From SG8-30 sp963715485 (lineage in GTDB: Bacteria; Pseudomonadota; Gammaproteobacteria; Steroidobacterales; Steroidobacteraceae): a stretch of 64,000 bases of DNA. Made by a program: the position numbers and the translations under genes. Shown here one piece after another: positions 8,649 to 17,056 of this stretch; positions within the stretch are counted from its first letter, which is position 1, and every line of letters starts with the position of its first letter. The stretch is from NCBI GenBank assembly GCA_963715485.1, contig OY970244.1, forward strand, positions 2,356,001 to 2,420,000, written 5' to 3'. The notes under the pieces were generated by a model that saw only the letters and a list, made by a program, of their open reading frames with translations, was not told the origin of the DNA and ran no database searches.

Positions 8649-9086
8649 CTAGCAACTGGCGGTTGTTTCGCCCCGCCGGACGCAGCGCAACAAGACCTTG
8701 AGCCTGCGGAAATCACTTACGGGCAAGGCGTAACGCGGCAGCCACCAGTCATAACGCTGCCTCCCCGCGACCAGTCGGCAGACCACCAGTCCGGCAAAGA
8801 CTCGCGTGGCGGGATCGACGCGGACAGGCAGTTCCGCTCCGTCCGACAGGATGGCGGACCACTGGCCATTGACGCTGCTGAGCATCCTGATCCGGCTCTG
8901 CGGTCCCGGTATTGCGCCGAGGGTCGCCGGCAGCGCCAGGAGGCTGATTGCGCTCAGGAATGCCGCCACCGCAGGCGCGCAGCCGGCCGCCCAGGGTGCG
9001 GTGGCCGCTGCCAGGTGCAGTGCCCAGGCCTGCAGGCCGAGAACGGCACAGCGTGCGGGCTCAACCCGCAGGATCCAGGAGTTCAT
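8649..9086 (-). CDS. ygfX: YgfX/CptA-like membrane protein
   Basis: The product is a 145-residue protein with two hydrophobic segments near the N-terminus (about 15-35 and 36-58). A short basic cytoplasmic domain with a late SDFRRLKVLLR motif follows, typical of YgfX (formerly CptA) proteins. In E. coli YgfX is encoded next to sdhE. It was described as a toxin acting on cytoskeletal proteins, but its physiological role is disputed. Here its start overlaps the sdhE 3' end by 26 bases, which strongly supports the pair. The toxin label should be treated with caution. Confidence 0.8.
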   Translation of the reverse strand: MNSWILRVEPARCAVLGLQAWALHLAAATAPWAAGCAPAVAAFLSAISLLALPATLGAIPGPQSRIRMLSSVNGQWSAILSDGAELPVRVDPATRVFAGLVVCRLVAGRQRYDWWLPRYALPVSDFRRLKVLLRCVRRGETTASC

Positions 9087-9312
9087 TTACCAGCGCGGCT
9101 ACGGCGGCATCGGCCGGCCGCTCCCTCCTGAACAGCCAGGCGATCAGTTCAGGGTCCTGGGCCTCGAGCAGGCGGTGAAAAGCCTCACGCCGTACCGGAT
9201 CCGCCCCCGGGTAGCGCTCGACCAGCCAGCGCTCGAGCAGGAAGTCGAGTTCTTTCATTCCCCGCCGGCACTGCCATCGAAGCCTGCCAAGCGACGTGTC
9301 GCCGTTGTCCAT
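9061..9312 (-). CDS. sdhE: FAD assembly factor SdhE
   Basis: SdhE promotes covalent flavinylation of the succinate dehydrogenase flavoprotein SdhA. The product has 83 residues of the helical YgfY/Sdh5 fold. The conserved RRGMKELD motif is at about 16-23, near the site needed for flavinylation, followed by ERY and a late LLEAQDPELIAWLF helix. It lies 7 bases downstream of sdhB, so it is probably the distal gene of the sdh operon, followed by ygfX. In Xanthomonads and relatives sdhE is also placed directly after sdhB. Confidence 0.95.
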   Translation of the reverse strand: MDNGDTSLGRLRWQCRRGMKELDFLLERWLVERYPGADPVRREAFHRLLEAQDPELIAWLFRRERPADAAVAALVNELLDPAG

Positions 9313-9319
9313 GCCGGCC

Positions 9320-10108
9320 TCAGTACTGGCGTTCCGCCATCATCTTCTTCACTTCCGCGATGGCCCGGGCCGGGTTCAGGTCCTTGGGGCAGGCTTCGGT
9401 GCAGTTCATGATCGTGTGGCAGCGATACAGGCGGAATGGATCCTCGAGATCGTCCAGGCGCTCACCGGTCGCCTCGTCGCGCGTGTCGACGATCCAGCGG
9501 TAGGCGGCAAGCAGCGCCGCCGGGCCGAGGTAGCGGTCGCTGTTCCACCAGTAGCTCGGGCAACTGGTCGAACAGCATGCGCACAGGATGCAGGCGCTGG
9601 GACGATCGATCCTCTCCTGGTCCTCGGCCGACTGCACTCGCTCCCGGTCTGGCGGCGCCGGCGTGCGGGTCTGCAGCCACGGCTTGACCGAGGCGTATTG
9701 CGCATAGAAGTTGGTCAGGTCGGGCACGAGGTCCTTGACGACCGGCAGGTGCGGCAAGGGGAAGATCCGCAGCTCGCCACGGATGTCCTCGATCGCCTTG
9801 GTGCATGCCAGCGTATTGACGCCGTCGATGTTCATCGCGCAGGACCCGCAGATTCCCTCCCGGCAGGAACGGCGGAACGTCAGCGAGGAATCAACCTCGT
9901 TCTTGATCTTGATCAGGGCGTCCAGGACCATCGGTCCACAGCGGCCGAGGTCCACCTCGAAGCTATCCACCCGCGGCTTGTCGCCGCTGTCCGGATCCCA
10001 GCGGTAGATCCGGAAGGTCCTGACGTCGGTCGCGCCCGCCGGCGCCTTGTGCTTACGGCCTGGCACGTCCTTGAAGCGCGAGTTGGCGGGCAATCGGAAT
10101 TCGGCCAT
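9320..10108 (-). CDS. sdhB: Succinate dehydrogenase iron-sulfur subunit
   Basis: SdhB carries electrons from the flavoprotein to the quinone site of respiratory complex II. The product has 262 residues. Cys82, Cys87, Cys90 and Cys102 match the [2Fe-2S] ligands. Cys173, Cys176, Cys179 and Cys240 match the [4Fe-4S] ligands, and Cys183, Cys230 and Cys236 match the [3Fe-4S] ligands. All ligands are present. The N-terminus extends about 25 residues before the ferredoxin fold. The gene lies 52 bases downstream of sdhA in an sdhCDAB operon, with sdhE directly after it. Confidence 0.97.
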   Translation of the reverse strand: MAEFRLPANSRFKDVPGRKHKAPAGATDVRTFRIYRWDPDSGDKPRVDSFEVDLGRCGPMVLDALIKIKNEVDSSLTFRRSCREGICGSCAMNIDGVNTLACTKAIEDIRGELRIFPLPHLPVVKDLVPDLTNFYAQYASVKPWLQTRTPAPPDRERVQSAEDQERIDRPSACILCACCSTSCPSYWWNSDRYLGPAALLAAYRWIVDTRDEATGERLDDLEDPFRLYRCHTIMNCTEACPKDLNPARAIAEVKKMMAERQY

Positions 10109-10160
10109 GGGCAGGATCTCGGTGTTATCGTTGACTCGTAAGGCGTCAGCAAATCGCCGT

Positions 10161-11945
10161 TCAGTAGACCCGCGCCTTGGGCGGTATCGGCTCGACCTCG
10201 TCGGTCAGCGTATCCAACTGCACGGGCCGGTAATCCATGCGGACACTCCCGCCTGGCTCGACCCACGCGAGCGAGTGCTTCAGCCAGTTGCCATCGTCGC
10301 GGTTCGGAAAGTCCTCGCGCGCGTGCGCGCCGCGACTCTCCTCACGGTTCACGGCAGAATTTATCGTGGCGGCCGCCTGCAGCAGCAGGTTCTCCAGCTC
10401 CAGCGTCTCGATCAGGTCGGTGTTGAAGACCAGCGAACGGTCTGCGATGCGCAGGTCCGACATTGCCTCGAACACCCGGCCCAGTTTCTCGCAGCCCTCC
10501 GCCAGCGTCTCGCCGGTACGGAACACCGCGGCATGGTTCTGCATGGTCCGCTGCATCTCCAGCCGGACCTCCGCCGTCGGCCTCGAACCCTCGGCGTTGC
10601 GATAGCGGTCGAGGCGGTCGAGCGCCAGCTCGCCGGCGTCCTTCGGCAGTGAACGGTGGCCGGTACCGGGCTTGACCAACTTCGCGCAACGGCGCGCCGC
10701 CGCGCGGCCGAATACCACCAGGTCGAGCAACGAATTGGAACCCAGGCGGTTGGCTCCGTGAACCGAGACGCACGCCGCCTCGCCTATGGCCATCAACCCA
10801 GGTACCACCGCGCTGGAGTCGTCGCCCTTCAGCGTCACGACCTCGCCGTCCACGTTGCACGGAATGCCACCCATGTTGTAGTGCACCGTCGGCAGCACCG
10901 GAATCGGCTGGCGCGTCACATCCACGCCCGAAAAAATGCGCGCCGTCTCGGCGATGCCCGGCAGGCGCTTCTGGATGACGTCCGCACCGAGATGCTCCAG
11001 GTGCAGGAAGATGTGATCGCGCTCGGGACCGACTCCCCGTCCCTCGCGGATCTCGATGGTCATCGAGCGGCTGACCACGTCGCGCGAGGCCAGGTCCTTG
11101 GCATTGGGTGCATAGCGCTCCATGAAGCGTTCGCCGTGAGCATTCCTCAGGATGCCGCCCTCGCCCCTGACTCCCTCGGTGATCAGGCAGCCCGCCCCGT
11201 AGATCCCGGTAGGATGAAACTGCACGAACTCCATGTCCTGCAGCGGCAGTCCGGCGCGCAGCACCATGCCGCCGCCGTCGCCCGTGCAGGTGTGGGCCGA
11301 AGTGCAGGAAAAATAGGCGCGCCCGTAGCCGCCGGTCGCCAGGATGGTCATGTGGGCACGGAAGCGATGCAGGGTGCCGGCGGCCATGTCCAGCGCCACC
11401 ACGCCACGGCACTCGCCGTCTTCCATGATCAGGTCGACGGCGAAGTACTCGACAAAGAAGTTTGCCTTGTGCTTCAACGACTGCTGGTACAGCGTGTGCA
11501 GCATGGCGTGGCCGGTGCGATCCGCCGCGGCGCAGGTGCGCTGGGCGACGCCCTTGCCGAAATGGGTGGTCATGCCGCCGAACGGCCGCTGGTAGATACG
11601 GCCGTCCTCGGTCCGCGAGAACGGCACGCCGAAGTGCTCGAGCTCGACCACCGCGCTCGGTGCCTCCTTGCACATGAACTCGATGGCATCCTGGTCGCCA
11701 AGCCAGTCGGAACCCTTGATGGTGTCGTAGAAATGGAAGCGCCAGTCGTCCTCGCCCATGTTGCCGAGCGCGGCGCTGATGCCGCCCTGCGCAGCGACGG
11801 TATGGCTGCGGGTGGGGAATACCTTCGACAGGCACGCGGTCGACAGGCCCGCCTCGGCCAGGCCCAGGGTGGCGCGCAATCCGGAGCCGCCAGCGCCGAC
11901 GACGACGACGTCGCAGGTATGGTCGATGAACTGGTAGGCGGTCAT
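10161..11945 (-). CDS. sdhA: Succinate dehydrogenase flavoprotein subunit
   Basis: SdhA oxidises succinate to fumarate and passes electrons to SdhB. The product has 594 residues. The dinucleotide-binding GAGGSGLRA lies at about 18-26, and the covalent FAD histidine is His48 in SHTVAAQGG. Active-site segments such as HPTG and GANRLGSNSLLDLVVFGR follow. Its start overlaps the sdhD stop by four bases. The nearby SdhE and SDHAF4 genes encode factors for maturing exactly this subunit. Confidence 0.98.
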   Translation of the reverse strand: MTAYQFIDHTCDVVVVGAGGSGLRATLGLAEAGLSTACLSKVFPTRSHTVAAQGGISAALGNMGEDDWRFHFYDTIKGSDWLGDQDAIEFMCKEAPSAVVELEHFGVPFSRTEDGRIYQRPFGGMTTHFGKGVAQRTCAAADRTGHAMLHTLYQQSLKHKANFFVEYFAVDLIMEDGECRGVVALDMAAGTLHRFRAHMTILATGGYGRAYFSCTSAHTCTGDGGGMVLRAGLPLQDMEFVQFHPTGIYGAGCLITEGVRGEGGILRNAHGERFMERYAPNAKDLASRDVVSRSMTIEIREGRGVGPERDHIFLHLEHLGADVIQKRLPGIAETARIFSGVDVTRQPIPVLPTVHYNMGGIPCNVDGEVVTLKGDDSSAVVPGLMAIGEAACVSVHGANRLGSNSLLDLVVFGRAAARRCAKLVKPGTGHRSLPKDAGELALDRLDRYRNAEGSRPTAEVRLEMQRTMQNHAAVFRTGETLAEGCEKLGRVFEAMSDLRIADRSLVFNTDLIETLELENLLLQAAATINSAVNREESRGAHAREDFPNRDDGNWLKHSLAWVEPGGSVRMDYRPVQLDTLTDEVEPIPPKARVY

Positions 11946-12328
11946 GCCTTGCCTCCGAGCGCAAGCTTGAGTACCGCGAACAGCGCAGCGGCGCCGGCCA
12001 GGATATGGACGAACCGCACCGCAATGAGCACCAGCACGCGAGCGCCCTTGCCCCGGATATAGTCTTCAACCACCACCTGCACGCCCAGTGCCGAGTGCCA
12101 GGCCGTTGCGGCGACGAACAGCATCATGAGCACCGCGTTGACTGGCTTGCCGAGCCAGACGACGACCGAAGTGCGCCCGAGATCCGGCAGGGTAAGGATG
12201 GCGAACACGAACCAGATTCCGAGCACGGCCAGTGCCGCGGATGTGGTACGCAGGTGCCACCAGTGATGCACGCCTTCGCGGGCGGAACCGTGACCGAGCA
12301 CGTAGCCGAGCGGGGAACGCAGACTCAT
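11942..12328 (-). CDS. sdhD: Succinate dehydrogenase membrane anchor SdhD
   Basis: SdhD is a small membrane subunit that helps bind heme b and quinone. The product has 128 residues and three hydrophobic helices (about 30-48, 62-80 and 98-120). The conserved HSALGVQVVVEDY segment carries His78, the likely heme ligand by analogy with E. coli SdhD His71. The ATG overlaps the sdhC stop and the stop overlaps the sdhA start, each by four bases, so the three genes are tightly coupled. Confidence 0.95.
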   Translation of the reverse strand: MSLRSPLGYVLGHGSAREGVHHWWHLRTTSAALAVLGIWFVFAILTLPDLGRTSVVVWLGKPVNAVLMMLFVAATAWHSALGVQVVVEDYIRGKGARVLVLIAVRFVHILAGAAALFAVLKLALGGKA

Positions 12329-12726
12329 GCGCCACCTCCAAGGTGCCGCCAGGCGAGTGCCAGTGTGAACAGCGAAGCGAGCGCCGCCAGGACGACAACC
12401 AGTCGTCCGCTGCGGCGCGCCGACTGTTTCTCGAAGCCAAAGCCCGCGTCCCAGGCCAGGTGCCTGAGGCCGGCAAACAAATGAAACCAGAAGGCGACGA
12501 TCCAGCCGACGATCGCGAGCTTGACGAAGGGATTACTGAAAACCTTGGCGGCGGTGGCGTAGCTCCCGGCGCCGCCGGCCGCGGCCACCAGCCAGTAGGC
12601 CAGCAGGATCATCCCGACGGACTGGAATACACCGGAGGCGCGGTGCGAAATCGACAGCACCATCGTGTACATCAGGCGGTACACCTGCAGGTGCGGCGAC
12701 AGCGGTCTCGACAGTGGCGACATCAA
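12325..12726 (-). CDS. sdhC: Succinate dehydrogenase cytochrome b556 subunit
   Basis: SdhC is the cytochrome b subunit anchoring complex II. The product has 133 residues and three membrane helices. The N-terminal PLSPHLQVYRLMY and SISHRASGV motifs are the family signature, and His82 in FHLFAGLRH is the probable heme b ligand. Two adjacent ATG codons could start it (12726 or 12723). It is the first gene of the classical sdhCDAB set and lies 74 bases downstream of the SDHAF4-like gene. Confidence 0.96.
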   Translation of the reverse strand: MMSPLSRPLSPHLQVYRLMYTMVLSISHRASGVFQSVGMILLAYWLVAAAGGAGSYATAAKVFSNPFVKLAIVGWIVAFWFHLFAGLRHLAWDAGFGFEKQSARRSGRLVVVLAALASLFTLALAWRHLGGGA

Positions 12727-12800
12727 GGTCTCCCCACGAGCAAGGCGGAGCCACCGTGGCGGACCCGGCGGGTCCCCATTGCGGCAAATCGCGCTTTCAA

Positions 12801-12974
12801 TCAGAAGTCGATACAGCGACCAGCCTTCTCCCAGTCGCCGAAGCGGGTCGGCTCCGGTCCGGGCGGCCCGCCAATTTCCCGGGTCTCATGGCCGTCACCG
12901 GGCCGAGGCGCCGGTTCAGGCGCCAACCCGGGCGGCGGCGCTGGCCGCTCGTTGCGGGAGGGATCGTTTTGCAT
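12801..12974 (-). CDS. SDHAF4-type succinate dehydrogenase assembly factor (DUF1674)
   Basis: This is a short protein of 57 residues from the ATG at 12974. It is proline-rich and ends with REIGGPPGPEPTRFGDWEKA followed by GRCIDF, the hallmark DUF1674 C-terminus shared with mitochondrial SDHAF4/Sdh8. In eukaryotes that factor binds flavinylated SdhA and promotes joining to SdhB. Its place just upstream of sdhC strongly supports the same role. The frame is open upstream to 13016, but the ATG at 12974 gives the more typical compact form. It diverges from ygfZ. Confidence 0.88.
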   Translation of the reverse strand: MQNDPSRNERPAPPPGLAPEPAPRPGDGHETREIGGPPGPEPTRFGDWEKAGRCIDF

Positions 12975-13124
12975 TGCAACGATTTTGCCAGAACGACCAG
13001 CCCAAGCCCAAGGCATTTCTGGTGCATGAGGGTCATTGCACGCCGCCTTGCCACCGCCGCCCGGTCGCCGCGACCCGCCCGGGAATGCCGGAAAACCTCG
13101 GCCTCACCAGCTAGTATTCGCAGC

Positions 13125-14009
13125 ATGTCAGCAATCGAGATTCACGCCCTGCCTGGCCTTGCGGTCATTTACGTGACCGGACCGGATGCGGCTGCCTTTC
13201 TGCAGGGGCAGGTCACCGCCGACATCCGTTCCCTGGCCGCGGGCACCTCCACCCTCGCAGGCTGGTGCTCGCCGCAGGGCCGCGTGATTGCGTTGATGCG
13301 GGTCGGCCCCATCGCCGAGGGATTCGTGGCGGTGCTGCCGCAGGAACTCTGCGCGCCGGTGGCTGAGCGGCTACGCAGGTTCGTGATGCGCTCGAAGGTC
13401 ACCGTTACCGACGCCTCGGGCGAACTGGTCATCGCGGGCATCAGCGCCGGCGAGCGCGGGGCACGCGAAGCGGCGCCGCTACAGCGTGGGAACCTGACGA
13501 TCCTGCGTCTGCCCTCGTCGCGGGAATTGCTGGTTGGCACCGCGCCCCAGCTCGAGGAGGCACTAAGCGGCCTGCCTCGAGCCACTGCCGGCGCCTGGGA
13601 GGCGCGCTGCATCGCCGAAGGAGAGCCAGAGGTCTACTCGACGACGTCCGAAGCCTGGGTGCCGCAAATGCTGAACCTCGACCTGCTGGGGGCCGTCAGC
13701 TTCACCAAGGGTTGTTACCCGGGACAGGAAATCGTCGCGCGAACCCAGAACCTGGGTCGGATCAAGCGTCGGCTGTTCCGCTACCACGTGACCGGTTCAA
13801 CGCTACCAGGCGCGGGCGCAGCACTGTACCTGGGTCGGGCCAGGGTGGGTGAAGTGGTCCGCTCGGTCCGGCACGGGACGACCGCGCAGCTGCTGGCGGT
13901 CGTCAACCTGGATGCGGCCGGCATCGGACTCACGGACGGGGATGGCGAGGTCACCTGCTCTCCGGAACCCCTGCCCTACGCCGTACCCGAAGCGGAAGGC
14001 GCCCGATGA
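13125..14009 (+). CDS. ygfZ: Folate-binding Fe-S cluster repair protein YgfZ
   Basis: YgfZ is a tetrahydrofolate-binding protein of the GcvT fold needed for assembly or repair of certain Fe-S enzymes, including radical-SAM proteins. The product has 294 residues. The invariant motif KGCYPGQEIVAR contains Cys197, the functionally important cysteine (Cys228 in E. coli). I chose the ATG at 13125 because the family alignment starts there; the frame is open much further upstream, but only as antisense to sdhC and the SDHAF4-like gene. The stop overlaps the sulfotransferase start as ATGA. Confidence 0.93.
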   Translation: MSAIEIHALPGLAVIYVTGPDAAAFLQGQVTADIRSLAAGTSTLAGWCSPQGRVIALMRVGPIAEGFVAVLPQELCAPVAERLRRFVMRSKVTVTDASGELVIAGISAGERGAREAAPLQRGNLTILRLPSSRELLVGTAPQLEEALSGLPRATAGAWEARCIAEGEPEVYSTTSEAWVPQMLNLDLLGAVSFTKGCYPGQEIVARTQNLGRIKRRLFRYHVTGSTLPGAGAALYLGRARVGEVVRSVRHGTTAQLLAVVNLDAAGIGLTDGDGEVTCSPEPLPYAVPEAEGAR

Positions 14010-14611
14010 CAGACCTGGCCTTCGAGCTGAAGCGCGGTGTGCTCAAGCAAGTCAACGCCTGGCGTGGCCGCTACGTTTTCATCCACATCAACAAGACCGG
14101 GGGTACCAGCGTCGAGCGCGCCCTGCACCTGCGCTCCGAACGCAAGACCGCACTTGAAAAACTCGGCGAAATGGGCCGGGCGCGCTTCGACCGCGCCTTC
14201 AAGTTTGCGTTCGTGCGCAATCCCTGGGACAAGGTCGTCTCGCACTACCACTATCGCGTGAGAACCAACCGGACGGGGCTCGCCGACGAGGGCATCAGTT
14301 TCCACGACTGGGTGTCGCGGGCCTATGGCGAGCGTGACCCACGCTATCATGACGAGCCCAAGATGTTCATGCCTCAGGTTTGCTGGGTCGGCGACGAGGC
14401 GGGGCGCTGCATCATCGACTTCGTCGGCCGCTTCGAGCGGCTGTCGGACGATTTCGCCGAGGTCTGCCGGCGAATCGGCGTCGATGCGGCGCTGCCGCGC
14501 ATCAAGACGACGTCGCACGCCCACTACCGCGAGGCCTACGACGACGAGACACGCCGAATCATCGCGGAGCGCTTTGCGGCGGACCTCGAGGCCTTCGCCT
14601 ACACTTTTTGA
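14006..14611 (+). CDS. Sulfotransferase family 2 domain protein
   Basis: The product is a 201-residue protein resembling the Sulfotransfer_2 family, which moves sulfate from PAPS to carbohydrates or similar acceptors. The 5'-phosphosulfate loop is visible as HINKTGGTS (Lys30, Thr34, Ser35). The 3'-phosphate site is FVRNPWDKVVSHY (Arg71, Ser79). No signal peptide or membrane segment is visible, so it is probably cytosolic. Its ATG overlaps the ygfZ stop by four bases, so it is likely translated with ygfZ. The acceptor cannot be inferred. It converges with murI. Confidence 0.82.
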   Translation: MTDLAFELKRGVLKQVNAWRGRYVFIHINKTGGTSVERALHLRSERKTALEKLGEMGRARFDRAFKFAFVRNPWDKVVSHYHYRVRTNRTGLADEGISFHDWVSRAYGERDPRYHDEPKMFMPQVCWVGDEAGRCIIDFVGRFERLSDDFAEVCRRIGVDAALPRIKTTSHAHYREAYDDETRRIIAERFAADLEAFAYTF

Positions 14612-14628
14612 GCTGCCCTCGAGCGGCC

Positions 14629-15447
14629 TTACAGGTCGAGGAGCTCCACTTCATCGGGCGCGATCGGCTCGCCAGAGAATATCGACCCGACGCGGGCGAA
14701 GCGCTCCGGACCGTCGGTCGCCAGCAGCTTCACCGAGCCTATGCCGGCCTGACGCGCCAATCCTAGCTGGGCGAGTCGCGCAGCGGTCGCTCGAGCGGTG
14801 GTTTCTGCCGAATCCACGATGGTCACCGCGGGACCTGTGACCCGCCGGATGGGCGCGATCAGCGCCGGGAAGTGGGTGCATCCGAGCAGCAGCGTATCGG
14901 GTGCATCCGGTGCCCTGAACAACGGCTCGAGATAACGTCGGGCAATCGCCTCGGCGATCGGGCCGTCGGTCCATCCTTCCTCGGCCAGCGACACGAACAG
15001 CGGACAGGCCCTTTGAGTAGTCGTGACACGCGCCGCGATACCCGCGATCGCCAGCGGGTAGGCGCCGCCGCGAACCGTTCCCTCGGTGGCGATAACCGCG
15101 ACATGGCCATGGCGCGTGACCTGTACCGCGGCCTCTGCGCCGGGTTCGATGACACCGATGACAGGCATTGGCGCAAGGCGGGCCGCGAGCACCGGGATGG
15201 CAACCGACGCCGCAGTGTTGCAGGCGACGACGAGGCACTTGACGCCGCGCGCGGCCAGCGCGTCGGCGGCCTGGATCGCATACCGCGACACTGTTTGGGC
15301 ACTCTTGGTCCCGTAGGGCAACCTCGCGGTATCGCCAAGGTAGATGAAGTCCTCCGCCGGCAACGCAGCGCGCAGCGCGCGCAGCACGGTGAGGCCTCCG
15401 ACACCCGAGTCAAACACGCCGATGGGTACGGAAGTGCTGGCGACCAT
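14629..15447 (-). CDS. murI: Glutamate racemase
   Basis: MurI makes D-glutamate for peptidoglycan. The product has 272 residues. The FDSGVGGLTV motif lies at 12-21, and the two catalytic cysteines are Cys76 in VACNTAAS and Cys190 in LLGCTHFP; both are present. The gene is downstream of lysS in the same direction, separated by a 105-base gap filled by a complex palindromic element, so it may have its own expression. It converges on the sulfotransferase gene with only 17 bases between stops. Confidence 0.96.
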   Translation of the reverse strand: MVASTSVPIGVFDSGVGGLTVLRALRAALPAEDFIYLGDTARLPYGTKSAQTVSRYAIQAADALAARGVKCLVVACNTAASVAIPVLAARLAPMPVIGVIEPGAEAAVQVTRHGHVAVIATEGTVRGGAYPLAIAGIAARVTTTQRACPLFVSLAEEGWTDGPIAEAIARRYLEPLFRAPDAPDTLLLGCTHFPALIAPIRRVTGPAVTIVDSAETTARATAARLAQLGLARQAGIGSVKLLATDGPERFARVGSIFSGEPIAPDEVELLDL

Positions 15448-15451
15448 TGAG

Positions 15452-15533
15452 GACCCCGGAGGGGTCAGGCCGCGGCCACGGGGATTGTCCCCGCAGGGGA
15501 CTGTCCCCTGATGGCCAGCCGGGCCGTGGCCTG
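15452..15533. repeat. Composite palindromic (REP-like) element between lysS and murI
   Basis: Several inverted repeats are stacked here. GACCCC/GGGGTC (15452-15466) forms a short hairpin. Outer arms at 15466-15477 and 15522-15533 pair over 12 bases with one G-T wobble. They enclose two copies of the core palindrome: GGGGATTGTCCCC at 15480-15492 and GGGGACTGTCCCC at 15496-15508. The core recurs at least six times in the window. The whole could fold as a branched structure in RNA or single-stranded DNA. Confidence 0.7.
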
Positions 15534-15552
15534 AACGCTCTTCACGGCTATT

Positions 15553-17052
15553 TCACGCCTCCGGCCTCAGATGCGGAAACAACAGCACGTCGCGGATACT
15601 GGGCGAGTCGGTCAGCAACATGACCAGGCGGTCTACCCCAACACCGAGACCGGCGGTCGGCGGCAAGCCATATTCCAGCGCCCGGATATAGTCGGCGTCG
15701 AAGAACATGGCCTCCTCGTCGCCGGCCGTCTTGCGCTCGACCTGCTCCCTGAAACGCTGCGCCTGGTCTTCCGGGTCGTTCAACTCGGAAAAGCCGTTGG
15801 CGAGCTCGCGTCCGCCAATGAAGAACTCGAAGCGGTCAGTGACGAAGGGGTCATGGTCATTGCAGCGCGACAGCGGCGAGACCTCGGCCGGGTAGGCATG
15901 GACAAAGGTCGGCTGCTCGAGCGTGTGCTCGCAGGTCTTCTCGAAGATCTCGATCTGCAGCTTGCCAGCGCCGTCGTGATTGCCTGGCTTGATGTCGAGC
16001 CGCCCGCACACTTCGCGCAGGTAGTCGAGGTCGCGCAGACGATTGCGGTCCAGAGCGGGATTCTGCTCCAGAATCGACTCCTCGATGGTCACCCGCCTGA
16101 ACTCGCGGCCCAGGTCGAATACCTTGCCCTGGTAGGGCACCTGACGCGTGCCCAGGACCATGTCGGCAAGGCCCTGCATCATTCGCTCGACCAGCACCAT
16201 CAGGTCGCGGAAGTCTGCGTAGGCCTGGTAAAGCTCGAGCATCGTGAACTCGGGGTTGTGCTGCGTCGACAGGCCCTCGTTCCTGAAATTGCGGTTGATT
16301 TCGTAGACCCGCTCGAAGCCGCCGACGACAAGGCGCTTCAGGTACAGCTCGGGCGCGATGCGCAGGTACATCTCGAGATCGAGGGCATTGTGGTGGGTCA
16401 CGAACGGCCGGGCGGCGGCGCCGCCCGGTATCGGCTGCATCATCGGCGTCTCGACTTCCATGAAGCCGAGTGAGTCCAGAAAGGCGCGCAGATAGCGGAC
16501 AATCTCCGTCCGCGTCCGGAATGTACGGCGACTGTCCTCGCTGACGACCAGGTCGACGTAGCGCTGCCGGTAGCGGGTTTCCGTGTCCGACAGGCCGTGC
16601 CACTTGTCCGGCAGCGGCCGCAGCGACTTGGTCAGCAGGCGCAATGACTCGGCCTTGACCGACAGTTCGCCGGCGCGGGTGCGCATCAGCGTGCCCTCGG
16701 CAGCGACGATGTCGCCCACATCCCAACCCTTGAAAGCCTCGTAGGCGTCCCCGAGAGCGCCGGCCTGCAGGTAGACCTGGATCTGCCCGCTCGAGTCCTG
16801 CAGCTTGGCGAACGAAGCCTTGCCCATCACCCGCTTGAACATCATCCGCCCGGCCACGTGCACCCGTACCGCCTGCGCCTCCAGCGACTCGTTGCTGTGG
16901 CCGTCGAAGGTTGCATGCAGGTCGCCGGCCAGCGCGTCGCGACGGAAGTCATTGGGAAATGCGTTGCCCTGCTCACGCAGCTCCGCCAGCTTGGCGCGGC
17001 GTTCCGCGATCAGTTGGTTCTCGTCGCTATCCGGCAGCTTGCGTTCGGTCAT
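15553..17052 (-). CDS. lysS: Lysyl-tRNA synthetase, class II
   Basis: LysS charges tRNA-Lys. The product has 499 residues, the normal size for class II LysRS. An N-terminal OB-fold anticodon-binding domain (about 60-160) contains RVMGKASFAKLQDSSGQIQ. The class II catalytic core follows, with FMEVETPMM (motif 1), a motif 2 around YEINRNFRNEGLSTQHNPEF, and a C-terminal GLPPTAGLGVGVDRLVMLL (motif 3). It lies 4 bases downstream of prfB; prfB-lysS is a widespread gene pair. Confidence 0.98.
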   Translation of the reverse strand: MTERKLPDSDENQLIAERRAKLAELREQGNAFPNDFRRDALAGDLHATFDGHSNESLEAQAVRVHVAGRMMFKRVMGKASFAKLQDSSGQIQVYLQAGALGDAYEAFKGWDVGDIVAAEGTLMRTRAGELSVKAESLRLLTKSLRPLPDKWHGLSDTETRYRQRYVDLVVSEDSRRTFRTRTEIVRYLRAFLDSLGFMEVETPMMQPIPGGAAARPFVTHHNALDLEMYLRIAPELYLKRLVVGGFERVYEINRNFRNEGLSTQHNPEFTMLELYQAYADFRDLMVLVERMMQGLADMVLGTRQVPYQGKVFDLGREFRRVTIEESILEQNPALDRNRLRDLDYLREVCGRLDIKPGNHDGAGKLQIEIFEKTCEHTLEQPTFVHAYPAEVSPLSRCNDHDPFVTDRFEFFIGGRELANGFSELNDPEDQAQRFREQVERKTAGDEEAMFFDADYIRALEYGLPPTAGLGVGVDRLVMLLTDSPSIRDVLLFPHLRPEA

Positions 17053-17056
17053 CGGC

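Noticed and set aside
10656..12062. A 468-codon plus-strand frame
   Set aside because: It is antisense to sdhA and sdhD, with no recognisable motifs.
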